Source: Nocardia goodfellowii (lineage in GTDB: Bacteria > Actinomycetota > Actinomycetes > Mycobacteriales > Mycobacteriaceae). Taken from it: DNA of 64,000 bases. A model generated the notes under the pieces. The model saw only the letters and a list, made by a program, of their open reading frames with translations. It made no database searches and was not told where the DNA came from. Of this stretch, positions 36,824 through 45,522 are shown in pieces. The translations under genes were made by a program, and so were the position numbers. The stretch spans positions 806,001 through 870,000 of the forward strand of contig NZ_JAGGMR010000001.1 of assembly GCF_017875645.1 (NCBI RefSeq). Direction: 5' to 3'. How positions within the stretch are numbered: the first letter of the stretch is position 1; each line of letters opens with the position of its first letter.

Positions 36824-36861
36824 CGCCACGTCCCGCCGCTGTCCGGCGGTGGGACGTGGCG
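36824..36861 (+). terminator. Terminator of the OtsB-GH15 gene
   Basis: CGCCACGTCCC pairs perfectly with GGGACGTGGCG (11 bp) 20 bp after the stop, with an inner GCCG/CGGC helix. Confidence 0.7.
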
Positions 36862-36932
36862 TTCGGCATTGCTGGGACAGTGCTGGGGCGGCGGCGCGGC
36901 GGTTCTCGATTTGCGGTGCCCTGGTAAAGTTA

Positions 36933-36951
36933 AATGGTAACGGTTTCCATT
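36933..36951. promoter_or_regulatory. Zur-box-like operator upstream of the metal ABC importer
   Basis: AATGGTAA-CGG-TTTCCATT is an 8-bp inverted repeat with one mismatch, A/T-rich against a GC-rich background, 47 bp before the start of the metal-binding lipoprotein gene. Its shape resembles actinobacterial Zur sites (TGAAAA...TTTTCA). Zinc control is inferred from position and the gene products. Confidence 0.5.
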
Positions 36952-36998
36952 ATGATCTAAGCCACTGACAGATCCCGTAATTCCAGGAGCACCCCCAC

Positions 36999-37883
36999 GT
37001 GAACACCCGTTTTGCCATCAAGCTCACCGGCGTCGCCGTGGGGATCGCGACCGCACTCACGCTGACGGCCTGCGGCAGCGCCGAGGACTCGTCCGGCAAA
37101 CCGAGCGTGGTTGCCTCCACCAACGTGTGGGGTTCGATCGCCGCCACCATCGCGGGCCCGGACGCCGACGTGCGCTCGATCATCACCGACCCCGCCGCCG
37201 ACCCGCACTCGCACGAGACCTCGGCCGTGGAATCCGCCCAGATCAGCGACGCCGATCTGGTGGTCTACAACGGCGGCGGCTACGACGAGTTCATGGACAA
37301 GGCCGTCGAGGGCAAGGACAAGAAGACCGTCGACGCCTTCTCCGCGCGCATCGACCAGAGCGACGAGAACGAGCACGTCTGGTACGACGTGGAAACGGTG
37401 AGCGCGGTCGCCGATCAGATCGCCAGCGCACTCGGTGACATCGACGCCGACCACAAGCCGGGCTACACCGACCGCGCCGCCGCGTTCAAGGCGAAGCTGA
37501 GCGCGATCTCGGCCGTCACCGCCCAGATCGCCGCCCAGCACCCGAATACACCCGTGCTGCAGACCGAGCCGCTCGCGCACTACCTGCTGCTCGACGCCGG
37601 CGCCGCCGACCTGACCCCGCACGACTTCCAGGAAGCGATCGAGCAGGAGACCGACCCGTCACCCGCCGCTGTCGCCGAGACTCGCGATCTGCTCACCGGT
37701 AAGCGAGTGCGCGCCCTGGTCTACAACGTGCAGACCGAGGACAAGGTCACCAAGGATTTGCGTGGCCTCGCCGCCGCCGACGGCACGCCGGTGGTCGAGG
37801 TGACCGAGACCCTGCCCGAAGGCACCGATTACATTCAGTGGCAGACCCGGAACGCCGAGGCGCTCGCCTCCGTCTTCAAGTAG
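36999..37883 (+). CDS. Zinc/manganese ABC transporter substrate-binding lipoprotein
   Basis: A 294-residue lipoprotein of the cluster A-I (ZnuA/PsaA) family. The signal peptide ends with the lipobox LTACGS at about residue 26. The mature part has STNVWGSIAATIAG, the metal-binding His region DPHSHETSAVESAQISDADLVVYNGGGYDEFMD, and NEHVWYDVETVSAVADQI, the usual second ligand His. His and Glu ligands fit Zn or Mn. It starts at GTG with CCAGGAGC upstream. With the next two genes it forms a complete importer: lipoprotein, ATPase, permease. A Zur-like box upstream suggests zinc. Confidence 0.9.
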   Translation: MNTRFAIKLTGVAVGIATALTLTACGSAEDSSGKPSVVASTNVWGSIAATIAGPDADVRSIITDPAADPHSHETSAVESAQISDADLVVYNGGGYDEFMDKAVEGKDKKTVDAFSARIDQSDENEHVWYDVETVSAVADQIASALGDIDADHKPGYTDRAAAFKAKLSAISAVTAQIAAQHPNTPVLQTEPLAHYLLLDAGAADLTPHDFQEAIEQETDPSPAAVAETRDLLTGKRVRALVYNVQTEDKVTKDLRGLAAADGTPVVEVTETLPEGTDYIQWQTRNAEALASVFK

Positions 37884-37888
37884 CCGTC

Positions 37889-38809
37889 ATGACCAAGGGA
37901 GTCGCGCTGCACGCACCCACACCGCCTCCTACGTCGGCTGCCGGGTCGCACGCCGAGCGGATAGCACCGCATTCGCTCGACAGCGCGGCTGCCGTACGCC
38001 TCGAAGGCGCCACGCTCTCCTTCGGCGAACGCACCCTGTGGGAAGGGCTGGATCTCGATGTCCGGCCCGGCGAGTTCATCGCGGTCCTCGGGCCCAACGG
38101 TTCGGGCAAGACCTCGCTGATGAGAATCCTGCTCGGTCAGCTCGCGCTCAGTTCCGGTTCCGCCTTCATCGCCGGTGCGCCGGCACGCGTGGGCAATCCG
38201 GCCATCGGCTATATCCCGCAGCAGAAGACGATCGACGCCGGCGTGCAGTTGCGCGGGATCGACCTGGTCGGGCTTGGCGTCGACGGGCATCGCTGGGGTC
38301 TCGGGCTGCGTGCGCGCGCCGAGCGTAAACGCAAGGTGGCCGCGGCGATCGCCGATGTCGGTGCGGAACAGTTCGCCGGTGCTCCGCTGGAAACCATGTC
38401 CGGTGGCGAGCAGCAGCGACTGCGGGTGGCGCAGGCGCTGGTCGGCGACCCGAAGGTGCTGCTCTGTGACGAGCCGCTGCTGTCCCTGGATCTGGCCAAC
38501 CAGCGACTGGTGTCGGAATTGATCGACAAGCGTCGCCGGACCCACGACACGGCGGTGCTTTTCGTGACCCACGAGATCAATCCCATTCTGCCCCTGGTGG
38601 ATCGGGTGCTGTATCTGGTCGACGGGAAATTCCGGATCGGGAAGCCGGACGAGGTGATGACCTCCGAGGTGCTCTCCGAGCTGTACCAGACCCAGGTCGA
38701 CGTGTTGCACGTCCGCGACCGGCTGGTCGTCGTCGGTACGGGCGACACCCTGGACGCGCTGGGCGCGGCGGGCGCCCAGCACTGCAAGGGCGACGAGGTA
38801 TCCGCCTGA
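37889..38809 (+). CDS. Metal ABC transporter ATPase
   Basis: A 306-residue ABC ATPase. Walker A GPNGSGKTS (near residue 76), the Q-loop IPQQ, the signature MSGGEQQRL, Walker B VLLCDEPLLSLD and the switch His in FVTHE are all present. The ~45-residue N-terminal extension before the ABC domain (HAPTPPPTSAAGSHAERIAPHSL) is His-rich and unusual. It follows the lipoprotein gene by 5 bp, and its stop overlaps the permease start. Confidence 0.9.
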   Translation: MTKGVALHAPTPPPTSAAGSHAERIAPHSLDSAAAVRLEGATLSFGERTLWEGLDLDVRPGEFIAVLGPNGSGKTSLMRILLGQLALSSGSAFIAGAPARVGNPAIGYIPQQKTIDAGVQLRGIDLVGLGVDGHRWGLGLRARAERKRKVAAAIADVGAEQFAGAPLETMSGGEQQRLRVAQALVGDPKVLLCDEPLLSLDLANQRLVSELIDKRRRTHDTAVLFVTHEINPILPLVDRVLYLVDGKFRIGKPDEVMTSEVLSELYQTQVDVLHVRDRLVVVGTGDTLDALGAAGAQHCKGDEVSA

Positions 38810-39675
38810 TGGACAAACTGTCCGGCGTGCTGGCGAAGATATTCGACTTCTCCACCACCGCACACCTTTTGACCTATCCGTTCGTGTGGCAGGCGCTACT
38901 GGCCGCGGCACTGCTCGGACTGCTCTCCGGCGCGATCGGACCGCTGATCGTCAGCCGGCAGATGTCCTTCGCCGTGCACGGCACCAGCGAACTGTCCCTG
39001 ACCGGTGCGGCCGCGGCGCTGCTGGCGGGTATCGGCGTCGGCGTCGGCGCCATCCTCGGCTCGGTGATCGCCGCCGTGCTCTTCGGCCTGCTGGGAACCA
39101 AAGCGCGCGAACGCGATTCGGTGATCGCGGTCATCATGTCCTTCGGCCTCGGCCTCTCGGTGCTGTTCCTCTGGCTCGGCCCCGAACGCGCCGGATCCAA
39201 ATTCTCGCTGCTCACCGGCCAGGTGGTCAGCGTCGGCTACAGCGGGCTCGCGCTGTTGATCACCTGCACCGTCGCGGTACTGGCCGTGCTGGCGGCCGTT
39301 TACCGGCCGCTGCTGTTCGCCAGCACCGATCCCGAAGTGGCTGTCGCACGCGGTGTTCCGGTACGCGCCCTGTCCGTGGTGTTCGCGGTGATGCTGGGTA
39401 TCACGGCCGCCTTCGGCGTCCAGATCGTCGGTGCGCTCCTGGTCCTCTCGCTGCTCATCACCCCCGCCGCTGCCGCCGCCCAGCTCACCGCGAATCCGGC
39501 GCGTGCCACGGTCCTCGCGATCGTCTTCGCCGAGATCGCCGCCGTCGGCGGCATGCTGCTCTCCCTCGCCCCGGGCGTTCCGGTGTCGACCTTCGTCACC
39601 ACGATCTCCTTCCTGATCTACCTCCTCTGCCGAGTCGTCGGCTCCCGGCAGCGCAAACTCGCCCGCGTCCGCTGA
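38809..39675 (+). CDS. Metal ABC transporter permease
   Basis: A 288-residue membrane protein of the ABC-3 (ZnuB/MntB) family with about eight transmembrane helices. Family features include LLSGAIGPLIVSRQMSFAVHGTSELSLTGAAAALLAG near the N-terminus and ITAAFGVQIVGALLVLSLLITPAAAAAQL. The ATG overlaps the ATPase stop by one base (TGATG). It completes the importer. Confidence 0.92.
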   Translation: MDKLSGVLAKIFDFSTTAHLLTYPFVWQALLAAALLGLLSGAIGPLIVSRQMSFAVHGTSELSLTGAAAALLAGIGVGVGAILGSVIAAVLFGLLGTKARERDSVIAVIMSFGLGLSVLFLWLGPERAGSKFSLLTGQVVSVGYSGLALLITCTVAVLAVLAAVYRPLLFASTDPEVAVARGVPVRALSVVFAVMLGITAAFGVQIVGALLVLSLLITPAAAAAQLTANPARATVLAIVFAEIAAVGGMLLSLAPGVPVSTFVTTISFLIYLLCRVVGSRQRKLARVR

Positions 39676-39804
39676 CCCCGAATCCAGATCGCCACGTGGA
39701 TTACTGTGGCGCCGTGGGGGTATCGGAGTAAACGAAGTCGAAGTTGGTCTGGAAAGTGTCACCCGCCGCGGCGATCGCCCGGCACAACGAGGAGTCAACA
39801 CTTG

Positions 39805-40185
39805 ATGAGCAAACTACGTAACACCGCCGCGACCGCGATCGCCATTGCCGCCGCCGGTCTGGCCCTGGCCGCACCGCAGGCTTCGGCCGAGATCGGCACG
39901 TCGGTCATCATCGCGGGCGGCGGTCTCAGCAATGGGTTCGGCACCGGCTGCACCTACAACGTGATCGCGAACAGCAACAACACCGCGCGCGTGGACGTTT
40001 CCGACAACGGCGTCTGGATCGGTGCGTCGGAGGGCAGCCCCAGCCCGAAGACGCACACCATCAAGTGGACGCCCGCGACCACCGGGACGCACACCTTGCT
40101 GGTCACCCAGGGCGCGGACAGCAAGACCATCGTCCTCAACGTCGGCACCGGGATCAACGGCGGAAGTTCGTGCCTGGTCATCTAG
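39805..40185 (+). CDS. Small secreted protein, Ig-like
   Basis: A 126-residue protein. The signal peptide (MSKLRNTAATAIAIAAAGLALAAPQASA, cleaved after about residue 28) is followed by a beta-rich ~95-residue domain with two Cys (GTGCTYNV and SSCLVI), likely a disulfide. The repeated Thr/Gly and strands such as HTIKWTPATTGTHTLLVTQG look like an immunoglobulin-type fold. Similar exported proteins of unknown function are common in Nocardia. An ACGAGGAG ribosome site precedes the ATG. It converges on the BTAD regulator with a 7-bp gap. Confidence 0.8.
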   Translation: MSKLRNTAATAIAIAAAGLALAAPQASAEIGTSVIIAGGGLSNGFGTGCTYNVIANSNNTARVDVSDNGVWIGASEGSPSPKTHTIKWTPATTGTHTLLVTQGADSKTIVLNVGTGINGGSSCLVI

Positions 40186-40192
40186 CGATTCG

Positions 40193-43100
40193 CTAGAGCT
40201 CGGCGAGACGCTCCAGCGCTCGTTCGCGGGGCAGGGCCGCGCCGTCGCGGTAAGCGCGCCGGTAGGCGTCCGCGCCGAGCCGCTCGATCAGTTCGGAAGT
40301 CAGCGCCACGAGCCGCGGTTCACCGTCGTCGAAGGCCCCGCGAATGGACTCGCTGAGGCCGAGGGCGGTGGCCGCGACTTTCGGATCGCCTTCCAGGACA
40401 AGCAATTCGGCGAGTAGCTCCGCCGCGTGCGCGACGCCGGCGGAAACGCCCCAGCCGCGCTGCCCGGCCAAGGCCCGCGGCCACTGACCGCGGGCTCCGA
40501 GGGCGTCACCGGCGGCGAGCAGGTTGGCCATGCGGGCCCCCGCGATCAGGTCGGCGGCCATGTCACCGGGTAGTCGCAGACGGTCGGCCAGGAGCTCCAA
40601 CTGGTCGACCGCCTGTTCGGCGGCATCGAGTTCGCCGGTACGCCGGTGCAGTTCGGCCACGCTGAACAGGATCTCGGCGGCGAGGCGGCGGTATCCGTGC
40701 TCCTTGGCCCGGCGCTGGATGGCTTCGATATCGCGGCGCGCGCCGGTCAGGTCACCGCTGCGCATGCGTGCGGCGATCAGCTGGGTACGGTTCTGGAAAA
40801 TGTCCGCCTCACCGCCCAATTCGGCGCTGACCGCGACACCGCGCTCGAAAAACGCGATGGCCTCGGCATATTCGCCGCGCAGCGAGTGGATGCGACCGAC
40901 AGCGAGCAGCGCCATGCCTAGTCCCCATCTGTCGCCGACGGCTTGGAAGTCACGCAGGGCGGCCACACGGGCCTGGGCTCCGGTGGCCAGATCGCCCCGC
41001 TCGGTATGGACGTGGTCGCGCATCCACTGCGCGCAGGCGCGTACCCACGGATCGGGTGCGGCGAGGCCACGCGCGAGCAGTCGCTCACTCACCTCGATAT
41101 CGCCTGCGGGGTAAGCCAATTGAACCGCGAACATCAGCAGCGTCGGATGCAGGTCCAGCGCACCCACGGCTTCGCACTCCGCGATCAGTTCGACGATGGG
41201 GTCGGCGTCGGTCAGCGGCACACCCACCATCAACCGGATCAACCGGAGCGCCGCCCGCGTGCGCTCCGGTAACTGGTCCCCGAAACGCAGTACCTGCTCG
41301 AGGAAAGTTTCGAACTGGGTGCTCAGGCCGCGGATGCCCCAGTACCAGAACAGCGCGGTGACGAATCGTGCCGACAACTCCGCATCCGCACGCGTCAACG
41401 TGAAACGCAGTGCGGCCACGATGTTCTCGTGCTCGGCGTCCAGAACCGACAGCGCCCGCAGCTGATCCCGGGTACGCAGCAGCGGCTCATGCGCTTCGGC
41501 GACCGCGAGATAGTGCTCGGCGAAGCGGACACCTAGATCGTCTCCGGCACTGCGGAATCGGTCAGCGGCGAAGGCGCGGATGGTTTCCAGCATCCGGTAC
41601 CGATCATCCCCGGAGACCTCGACAACGGACTTCTCGACCAGCGCGCCGACCACATAGACCACCTCGCCGGCGGGCAGCGCGTCATCGGAGCACACCGCCT
41701 CCAACGCCGCCGAGGTCGCGCCACCGGGGAATTGCGAAAGCCGGCGCGCCAGTACGCGTTCCGGCTCATCGAGCAAGTCCCAGCTCCACTCGACCAATGC
41801 GAGCAAGGTGCGCTGGCGGGGCAGTGCGGTCCGGCTACCGGTGGTGAGCAACCGGAATCGGTCATCCAGGCGCTGGACGATCTGGTCGGCACTCATCGAG
41901 CGAAGTTTGGCCGCCGCCAGTTCCAACGCCAGTGGGATGCCGTCGAGGCGGCGGCAGATCTCCAGCACGGGCATCGAGGTGCGGGCATCGAGGACGAAAT
42001 CCGGTCGGGCCGCGACCGCCCGGTCGACGAACAACCGCACCGCGGGCGCTTCGGCGATCTCCGCCACATCCGGTACACCGCCGGGGATCCGCAGCGGTCC
42101 GAGCGGGAACAGCGCCTCGCCGGCGATGGCCAGCGGCTCGCGGCTGGTGGCGAGGATCCGCAGGTCCGGCAACCGCTCGAGCAGCTGGTCGGCGAGGTCC
42201 GCCACGTCCTCGATCAGGTGTTCACAATTGTCCAGTACAAGGATCGCCTCGCCCACATCGAGCAGGCCGATGATCCGGTCGACGCCCTGAGCGGTGTCGT
42301 CGGACGGCCGCCGGTCCCGCGCCCCGATCGCCCCGAGCACCGCCTCGCCGACCGCGCGCGCCGAGGCCAGCGGCACGAACCACACCCGTCCATGCCGCGC
42401 CGCCGGATGCCGCGCCGCCACCTCGGCCGACAACCGGGTCTTACCCGCGCCACCGGAACCGACCACGGTCACCAGCCGGGCGTCAGCGAGCAGACCGGTC
42501 ACCCGGGTCAGCTCCGCTTCGCGCCCGACAAAACTCGTGCGCTGGAACGGGATTCGACTCGCCATCGTCTCCGCCGGTGCCGCGGTACCAGTCGCGGCCG
42601 ATCGATCGAGCTCGCCACGTAACAACGCGAGATGAATCTCCCGCAGTTCCGCCGATGGATCGATCCCGAGTTCGTCCGCCAGCCGCGTGCGCACCTGCTC
42701 ATAGACCGCCAGCGCGTCGGACTGCCGCCCCGCCGCCGCCAGGGCTCGCATCCGCAACCCCGCCAGCCGCTCGCTCGAAGGCCGTTCCGCCGCAGCCCTT
42801 TCGAGGTCGGCCAGCACCTCGCCGAATCGTCCGGCCCGCAACTCCGCGTCGAACCGGTCCGCCGCGGCACTCCCCCGCAGGTCCGCCAGCCGATCGGCCA
42901 CCGGCTCCGCGAACGGCGCGTCCCGGATATCCGCCAGCGCCGGTCCCCGCCACAACTCCAGCGCGCTCCGCAACACCGACGCCGCCGCCTCGATCCGACC
43001 CGCCGCCAACTCCCGCCGGCCCTGCGCCGCCAACTCCTCGAACCGGACCGCGTCCACGTCCGCCGCGTCCACCGACAACCGATACCCGCCCGCCACCAAC

Positions 43101-43342
43101 TCGACCGTGCCCACGCCGCGCAGCGCCTTCCGCAACCGCGACACCAACGCCTGCAACGCCCCTGCCGCCGCCCTCGGCGACTCCTCACCCCACAGCCCGT
43201 CTATCAAGGCGTCCACCGACACCGGCCGCCCCGCCGCCAACGCCAGCCGAGCGAGCAGCATCCGCACCCGAACCCCACCGACCTCGACGGCCACCCCGTC
43301 GTCGCCATGCACCGAGACGACCCCGAGCAACCCGATCCGCAC
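40193..43342 (-). CDS. Large BTAD/SARP-type transcriptional regulator with NB-ARC ATPase and TPR domains
   Basis: A 1049-residue regulator of the AfsR/SARP class. Order: winged-helix Trans_reg_C domain (VRIGLLGVVSVHGDDG to about 85), BTAD (about 90-235; RFEELAAQGRRELAAGR, VYEQVRTRLADELGIDPSAELREIHLALLRGELD), an NB-ARC-type STAND ATPase (P-loop VVGSGGAGKTRLSAE near 275; LDNCEHLIEDVADLADQLLERLPDLRILATSREPL), then TPR-like helices. Such proteins often activate secondary metabolism or envelope genes after sensing a signal. A GTG start at 43342 is chosen; an ATG at 43378 would add 12 residues. Targets are unknown; nothing biosynthetic is adjacent. Confidence 0.9.
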   Translation of the reverse strand: MRIGLLGVVSVHGDDGVAVEVGGVRVRMLLARLALAAGRPVSVDALIDGLWGEESPRAAAGALQALVSRLRKALRGVGTVELVAGGYRLSVDAADVDAVRFEELAAQGRRELAAGRIEAAASVLRSALELWRGPALADIRDAPFAEPVADRLADLRGSAAADRFDAELRAGRFGEVLADLERAAAERPSSERLAGLRMRALAAAGRQSDALAVYEQVRTRLADELGIDPSAELREIHLALLRGELDRSAATGTAAPAETMASRIPFQRTSFVGREAELTRVTGLLADARLVTVVGSGGAGKTRLSAEVAARHPAARHGRVWFVPLASARAVGEAVLGAIGARDRRPSDDTAQGVDRIIGLLDVGEAILVLDNCEHLIEDVADLADQLLERLPDLRILATSREPLAIAGEALFPLGPLRIPGGVPDVAEIAEAPAVRLFVDRAVAARPDFVLDARTSMPVLEICRRLDGIPLALELAAAKLRSMSADQIVQRLDDRFRLLTTGSRTALPRQRTLLALVEWSWDLLDEPERVLARRLSQFPGGATSAALEAVCSDDALPAGEVVYVVGALVEKSVVEVSGDDRYRMLETIRAFAADRFRSAGDDLGVRFAEHYLAVAEAHEPLLRTRDQLRALSVLDAEHENIVAALRFTLTRADAELSARFVTALFWYWGIRGLSTQFETFLEQVLRFGDQLPERTRAALRLIRLMVGVPLTDADPIVELIAECEAVGALDLHPTLLMFAVQLAYPAGDIEVSERLLARGLAAPDPWVRACAQWMRDHVHTERGDLATGAQARVAALRDFQAVGDRWGLGMALLAVGRIHSLRGEYAEAIAFFERGVAVSAELGGEADIFQNRTQLIAARMRSGDLTGARRDIEAIQRRAKEHGYRRLAAEILFSVAELHRRTGELDAAEQAVDQLELLADRLRLPGDMAADLIAGARMANLLAAGDALGARGQWPRALAGQRGWGVSAGVAHAAELLAELLVLEGDPKVAATALGLSESIRGAFDDGEPRLVALTSELIERLGADAYRRAYRDGAALPRERALERLAEL

Positions 43343-43446
43343 CCGCTCAGCTTCCCAGAACCCCCACCCTCGAGCCACGGCGAGCAGTCAGAGCGACCCG
43401 CAACTGAGCGTCCGGGTGATAGCCGTCGTCGAGGGCGGCCGCGCCC

Positions 43447-43476
43447 GGCCCGGCGCTCCGTAAGGAGAACCGGGCC
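43447..43476 (-). terminator. Hairpin upstream of the BTAD gene
   Basis: GGCCCGG...CCGGGCC with inner CTCC/GGAG folds into a stable hairpin on the leftward transcript, 97 bp past the stop of the gene at 43573 and 105 bp before the BTAD start. It probably separates the two. Confidence 0.5.
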
Positions 43477-43572
43477 TCGAGGTTTCGGGCGTGTGGCAAC
43501 GGCCGTCGGTAAGCAACACCCACCTGGGCCGGTGCAAGAACTCCGTCGTTAAGCGGTGCGCAACCTCCGCCG

Positions 43573-44094
43573 TCACCCAATGAGCAGCGCGATCAGAACC
43601 AGCACCGAGCCGCCGAAAACGATGGTGTGGCGGGCGTAGGTGAGGTGTCGCATGACCCAGCGAGGGAAGGCGCGCTCGGCTGCGTCGAGGAAGGCCGCGA
43701 CATCGATCCGGGCCAGTTCGGGGTCACCCTTCTTGGCGAAGGCGGCGGTGACGCTCTGGACGGCGGTCAGGTTGCTGTAGATGATCAGCACGTTTGCCAG
43801 CAGGACGATGCTTTGGAAGACCCAGGAGAGGGTCTGCCCCCAGCCGCTGCCGGCGAGGTTGAGCGCGGCGGCGGCGAGCATCATCAGGGCGAAAGTAACC
43901 GGTGCCCAGGTCTCGTGACCGCCGGCGTCGAAGCGAAGTCCGTTCTCCTCCAGCACTTCCGGGCGCACCCCCTGACGGGCCAGTTCCTGATCGGCGGCGG
44001 CTTTGGCCGCGGGGCCGAAGCGGTGCCGCACCACGGGAATGCTGACGAAGGCGAGGGCGATCAGGATTTGGGCGATGGCGGCGGCGGTGAACAT
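43573..44094 (-). CDS. Membrane protein of unknown function
   Basis: A 173-residue protein with four transmembrane helices: at the N-terminus (AAIAQILIALAFVSIPVV), two in the middle (TFALMMLAAAALNLAGSG, FQSIVLLANVLIIYSNL) and one at the C-terminus (HTIVFGGSVLVLIALLIG). The loop RHRFGPAAKAAADQELARQGVRPEVLEENGLRFDAGGHETWAP is soluble. The start MFTAAA follows GATGAGGAGTCC. Not recognised. Confidence 0.75.
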   Translation of the reverse strand: MFTAAAIAQILIALAFVSIPVVRHRFGPAAKAAADQELARQGVRPEVLEENGLRFDAGGHETWAPVTFALMMLAAAALNLAGSGWGQTLSWVFQSIVLLANVLIIYSNLTAVQSVTAAFAKKGDPELARIDVAAFLDAAERAFPRWVMRHLTYARHTIVFGGSVLVLIALLIG

Positions 44095-44297
44095 TTCGGT
44101 GGACTCCTCATCGGGTGGTTCTCGGCGGGGCCGTGGTGGCCCGCCCTGTGCTGAACCAAACGATGCCGAGCGCCGCTGACAGCGCTCCGACAGCGCGCTG
44201 ACAGCCCCGGACCAACTCTGATGGCAGCCGCCTTCAGTCAGCGTTGGCGGGTTTCGTATGCTCGACCGCAAACGCCGCCGACCGAATGGTGACCAGG

Positions 44298-45467
44298 ATG
44301 ATCGACTTCACCCTCCCCGCCGACCTCGCCGCCGAACGCGACCGCGTGCGGCAGTTCGTCATCGACAAGGTCATCCCGTTCGAGAAGGATCCGCGCCTGA
44401 CCTCGCATGGACCGACCGACGAATTGCGCCAGGAACTGGTGGAACTCGCGCGTGCGGAGAAGCTGCTGACCGTGCAGGCGCCGGTGGAATTCGGCGGGCG
44501 CGGACTGACCCACGTGGAACAGGCGGTGATCTACGAGGCGGCGGGCTGGTCCACCCTCGGCCCGGTGGCGATGAACTGCGCCGCCCCCGACGAGGGCAAC
44601 ATGTACCTGCTCGGCAAGATCGCCAACCCGGAGCAGATCGAACGCCACCTGATACCGGCCATCAACGGTCTACAGCGCACGGTATTCGCGATGACCGAGC
44701 CCGACGGCGCGGGTTCGGACCCGAACCAGCTGGCCACCGAGGCCGTGTTCGACGGCGAGAACTTCATCATCAACGGCCGCAAATGGCTGATCACCGGCGC
44801 GAACGGCGCGAAGAGCTGGATCATCATGGCCCGCGTCGCGCCGAATCCGCATGTGCCGGAAGGCCCCACGCTGTTCCTCACCGACGGCGACCAGCCCGGC
44901 ATCATCATCGAACGCACCATGAACACCATGGACCGCAACTACGTCGGCGGCCACGGCGTCGTGCGTTTCGAGAACCTGACGCTGCCCAGGGCAGCGCTGC
45001 TCGGCGAGACCGGCCAGGCGCTGCGCTATGCCCAGCTGCGGCTGGCCCCGGCTCGCCTCACGCACTGCATGCGCTGGCTGGGCGCGGCCGAGCGCGCGCA
45101 GAGCATCGCCGTCGACTACGCCAAGACCCGCACCGCTTTCGGTAAGCCGATCGGCGAACACGAAGGCGTGTCGTTCATGCTGGCGGACAACGAGATCGCG
45201 CTGCACCAGTGCCGCCTGACCATCTGGCACGCCTGCTGGCTGATGGACCAGGGCGAAAAGGCCCGGCACGAGAGCTCGATCGCGAAAGCCTTCGTCTCCG
45301 AGGAACTGTTCAAGGTGACCGACCGCTGTGTGCAGGTGCTGGGCGGCATCGGCATCAGCGACGAGACCGTGGTCGAGATGATCTTCCGCGATATGCGCGC
45401 GTTCCGCCTCTACGACGGGCCGACCGAAGTCCACAAATACGCCATCGGCCGTCAGATCCTGCGCTGA
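44298..45467 (+). CDS. Acyl-CoA dehydrogenase
   Basis: A 389-residue flavoprotein that introduces a trans-2,3 double bond in acyl-CoAs. FAD and substrate features: FAMTEPDGAGSDPNQLATEA, FIINGRKWLITGANGAKSWIIMARV, and YAKTRTAFGKPIGEHEGVSFMLADNEIAL. The C-terminal VLGGIGISDETVVEMIFRDMRAFRLYDGPTEVHKYAIGRQIL holds the usual Glu/Gly-rich end. It most resembles caiA/FadE types that act on medium or branched acyl-CoAs. The start at 44298 (MIDFTLP) is preferred; ATG 44286 is also possible. It lies 55 bp before an enoyl-CoA hydratase, probably one operon, which suggests a fatty-acid or side-chain oxidation role. Confidence 0.9.
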   Translation: MIDFTLPADLAAERDRVRQFVIDKVIPFEKDPRLTSHGPTDELRQELVELARAEKLLTVQAPVEFGGRGLTHVEQAVIYEAAGWSTLGPVAMNCAAPDEGNMYLLGKIANPEQIERHLIPAINGLQRTVFAMTEPDGAGSDPNQLATEAVFDGENFIINGRKWLITGANGAKSWIIMARVAPNPHVPEGPTLFLTDGDQPGIIIERTMNTMDRNYVGGHGVVRFENLTLPRAALLGETGQALRYAQLRLAPARLTHCMRWLGAAERAQSIAVDYAKTRTAFGKPIGEHEGVSFMLADNEIALHQCRLTIWHACWLMDQGEKARHESSIAKAFVSEELFKVTDRCVQVLGGIGISDETVVEMIFRDMRAFRLYDGPTEVHKYAIGRQILR

Positions 45468-45522
45468 GCGATCCCGCTGAGCCGGTGTCGCGGCAGGTCC
45501 GGCCCGGCTACCATGCTGTGTC

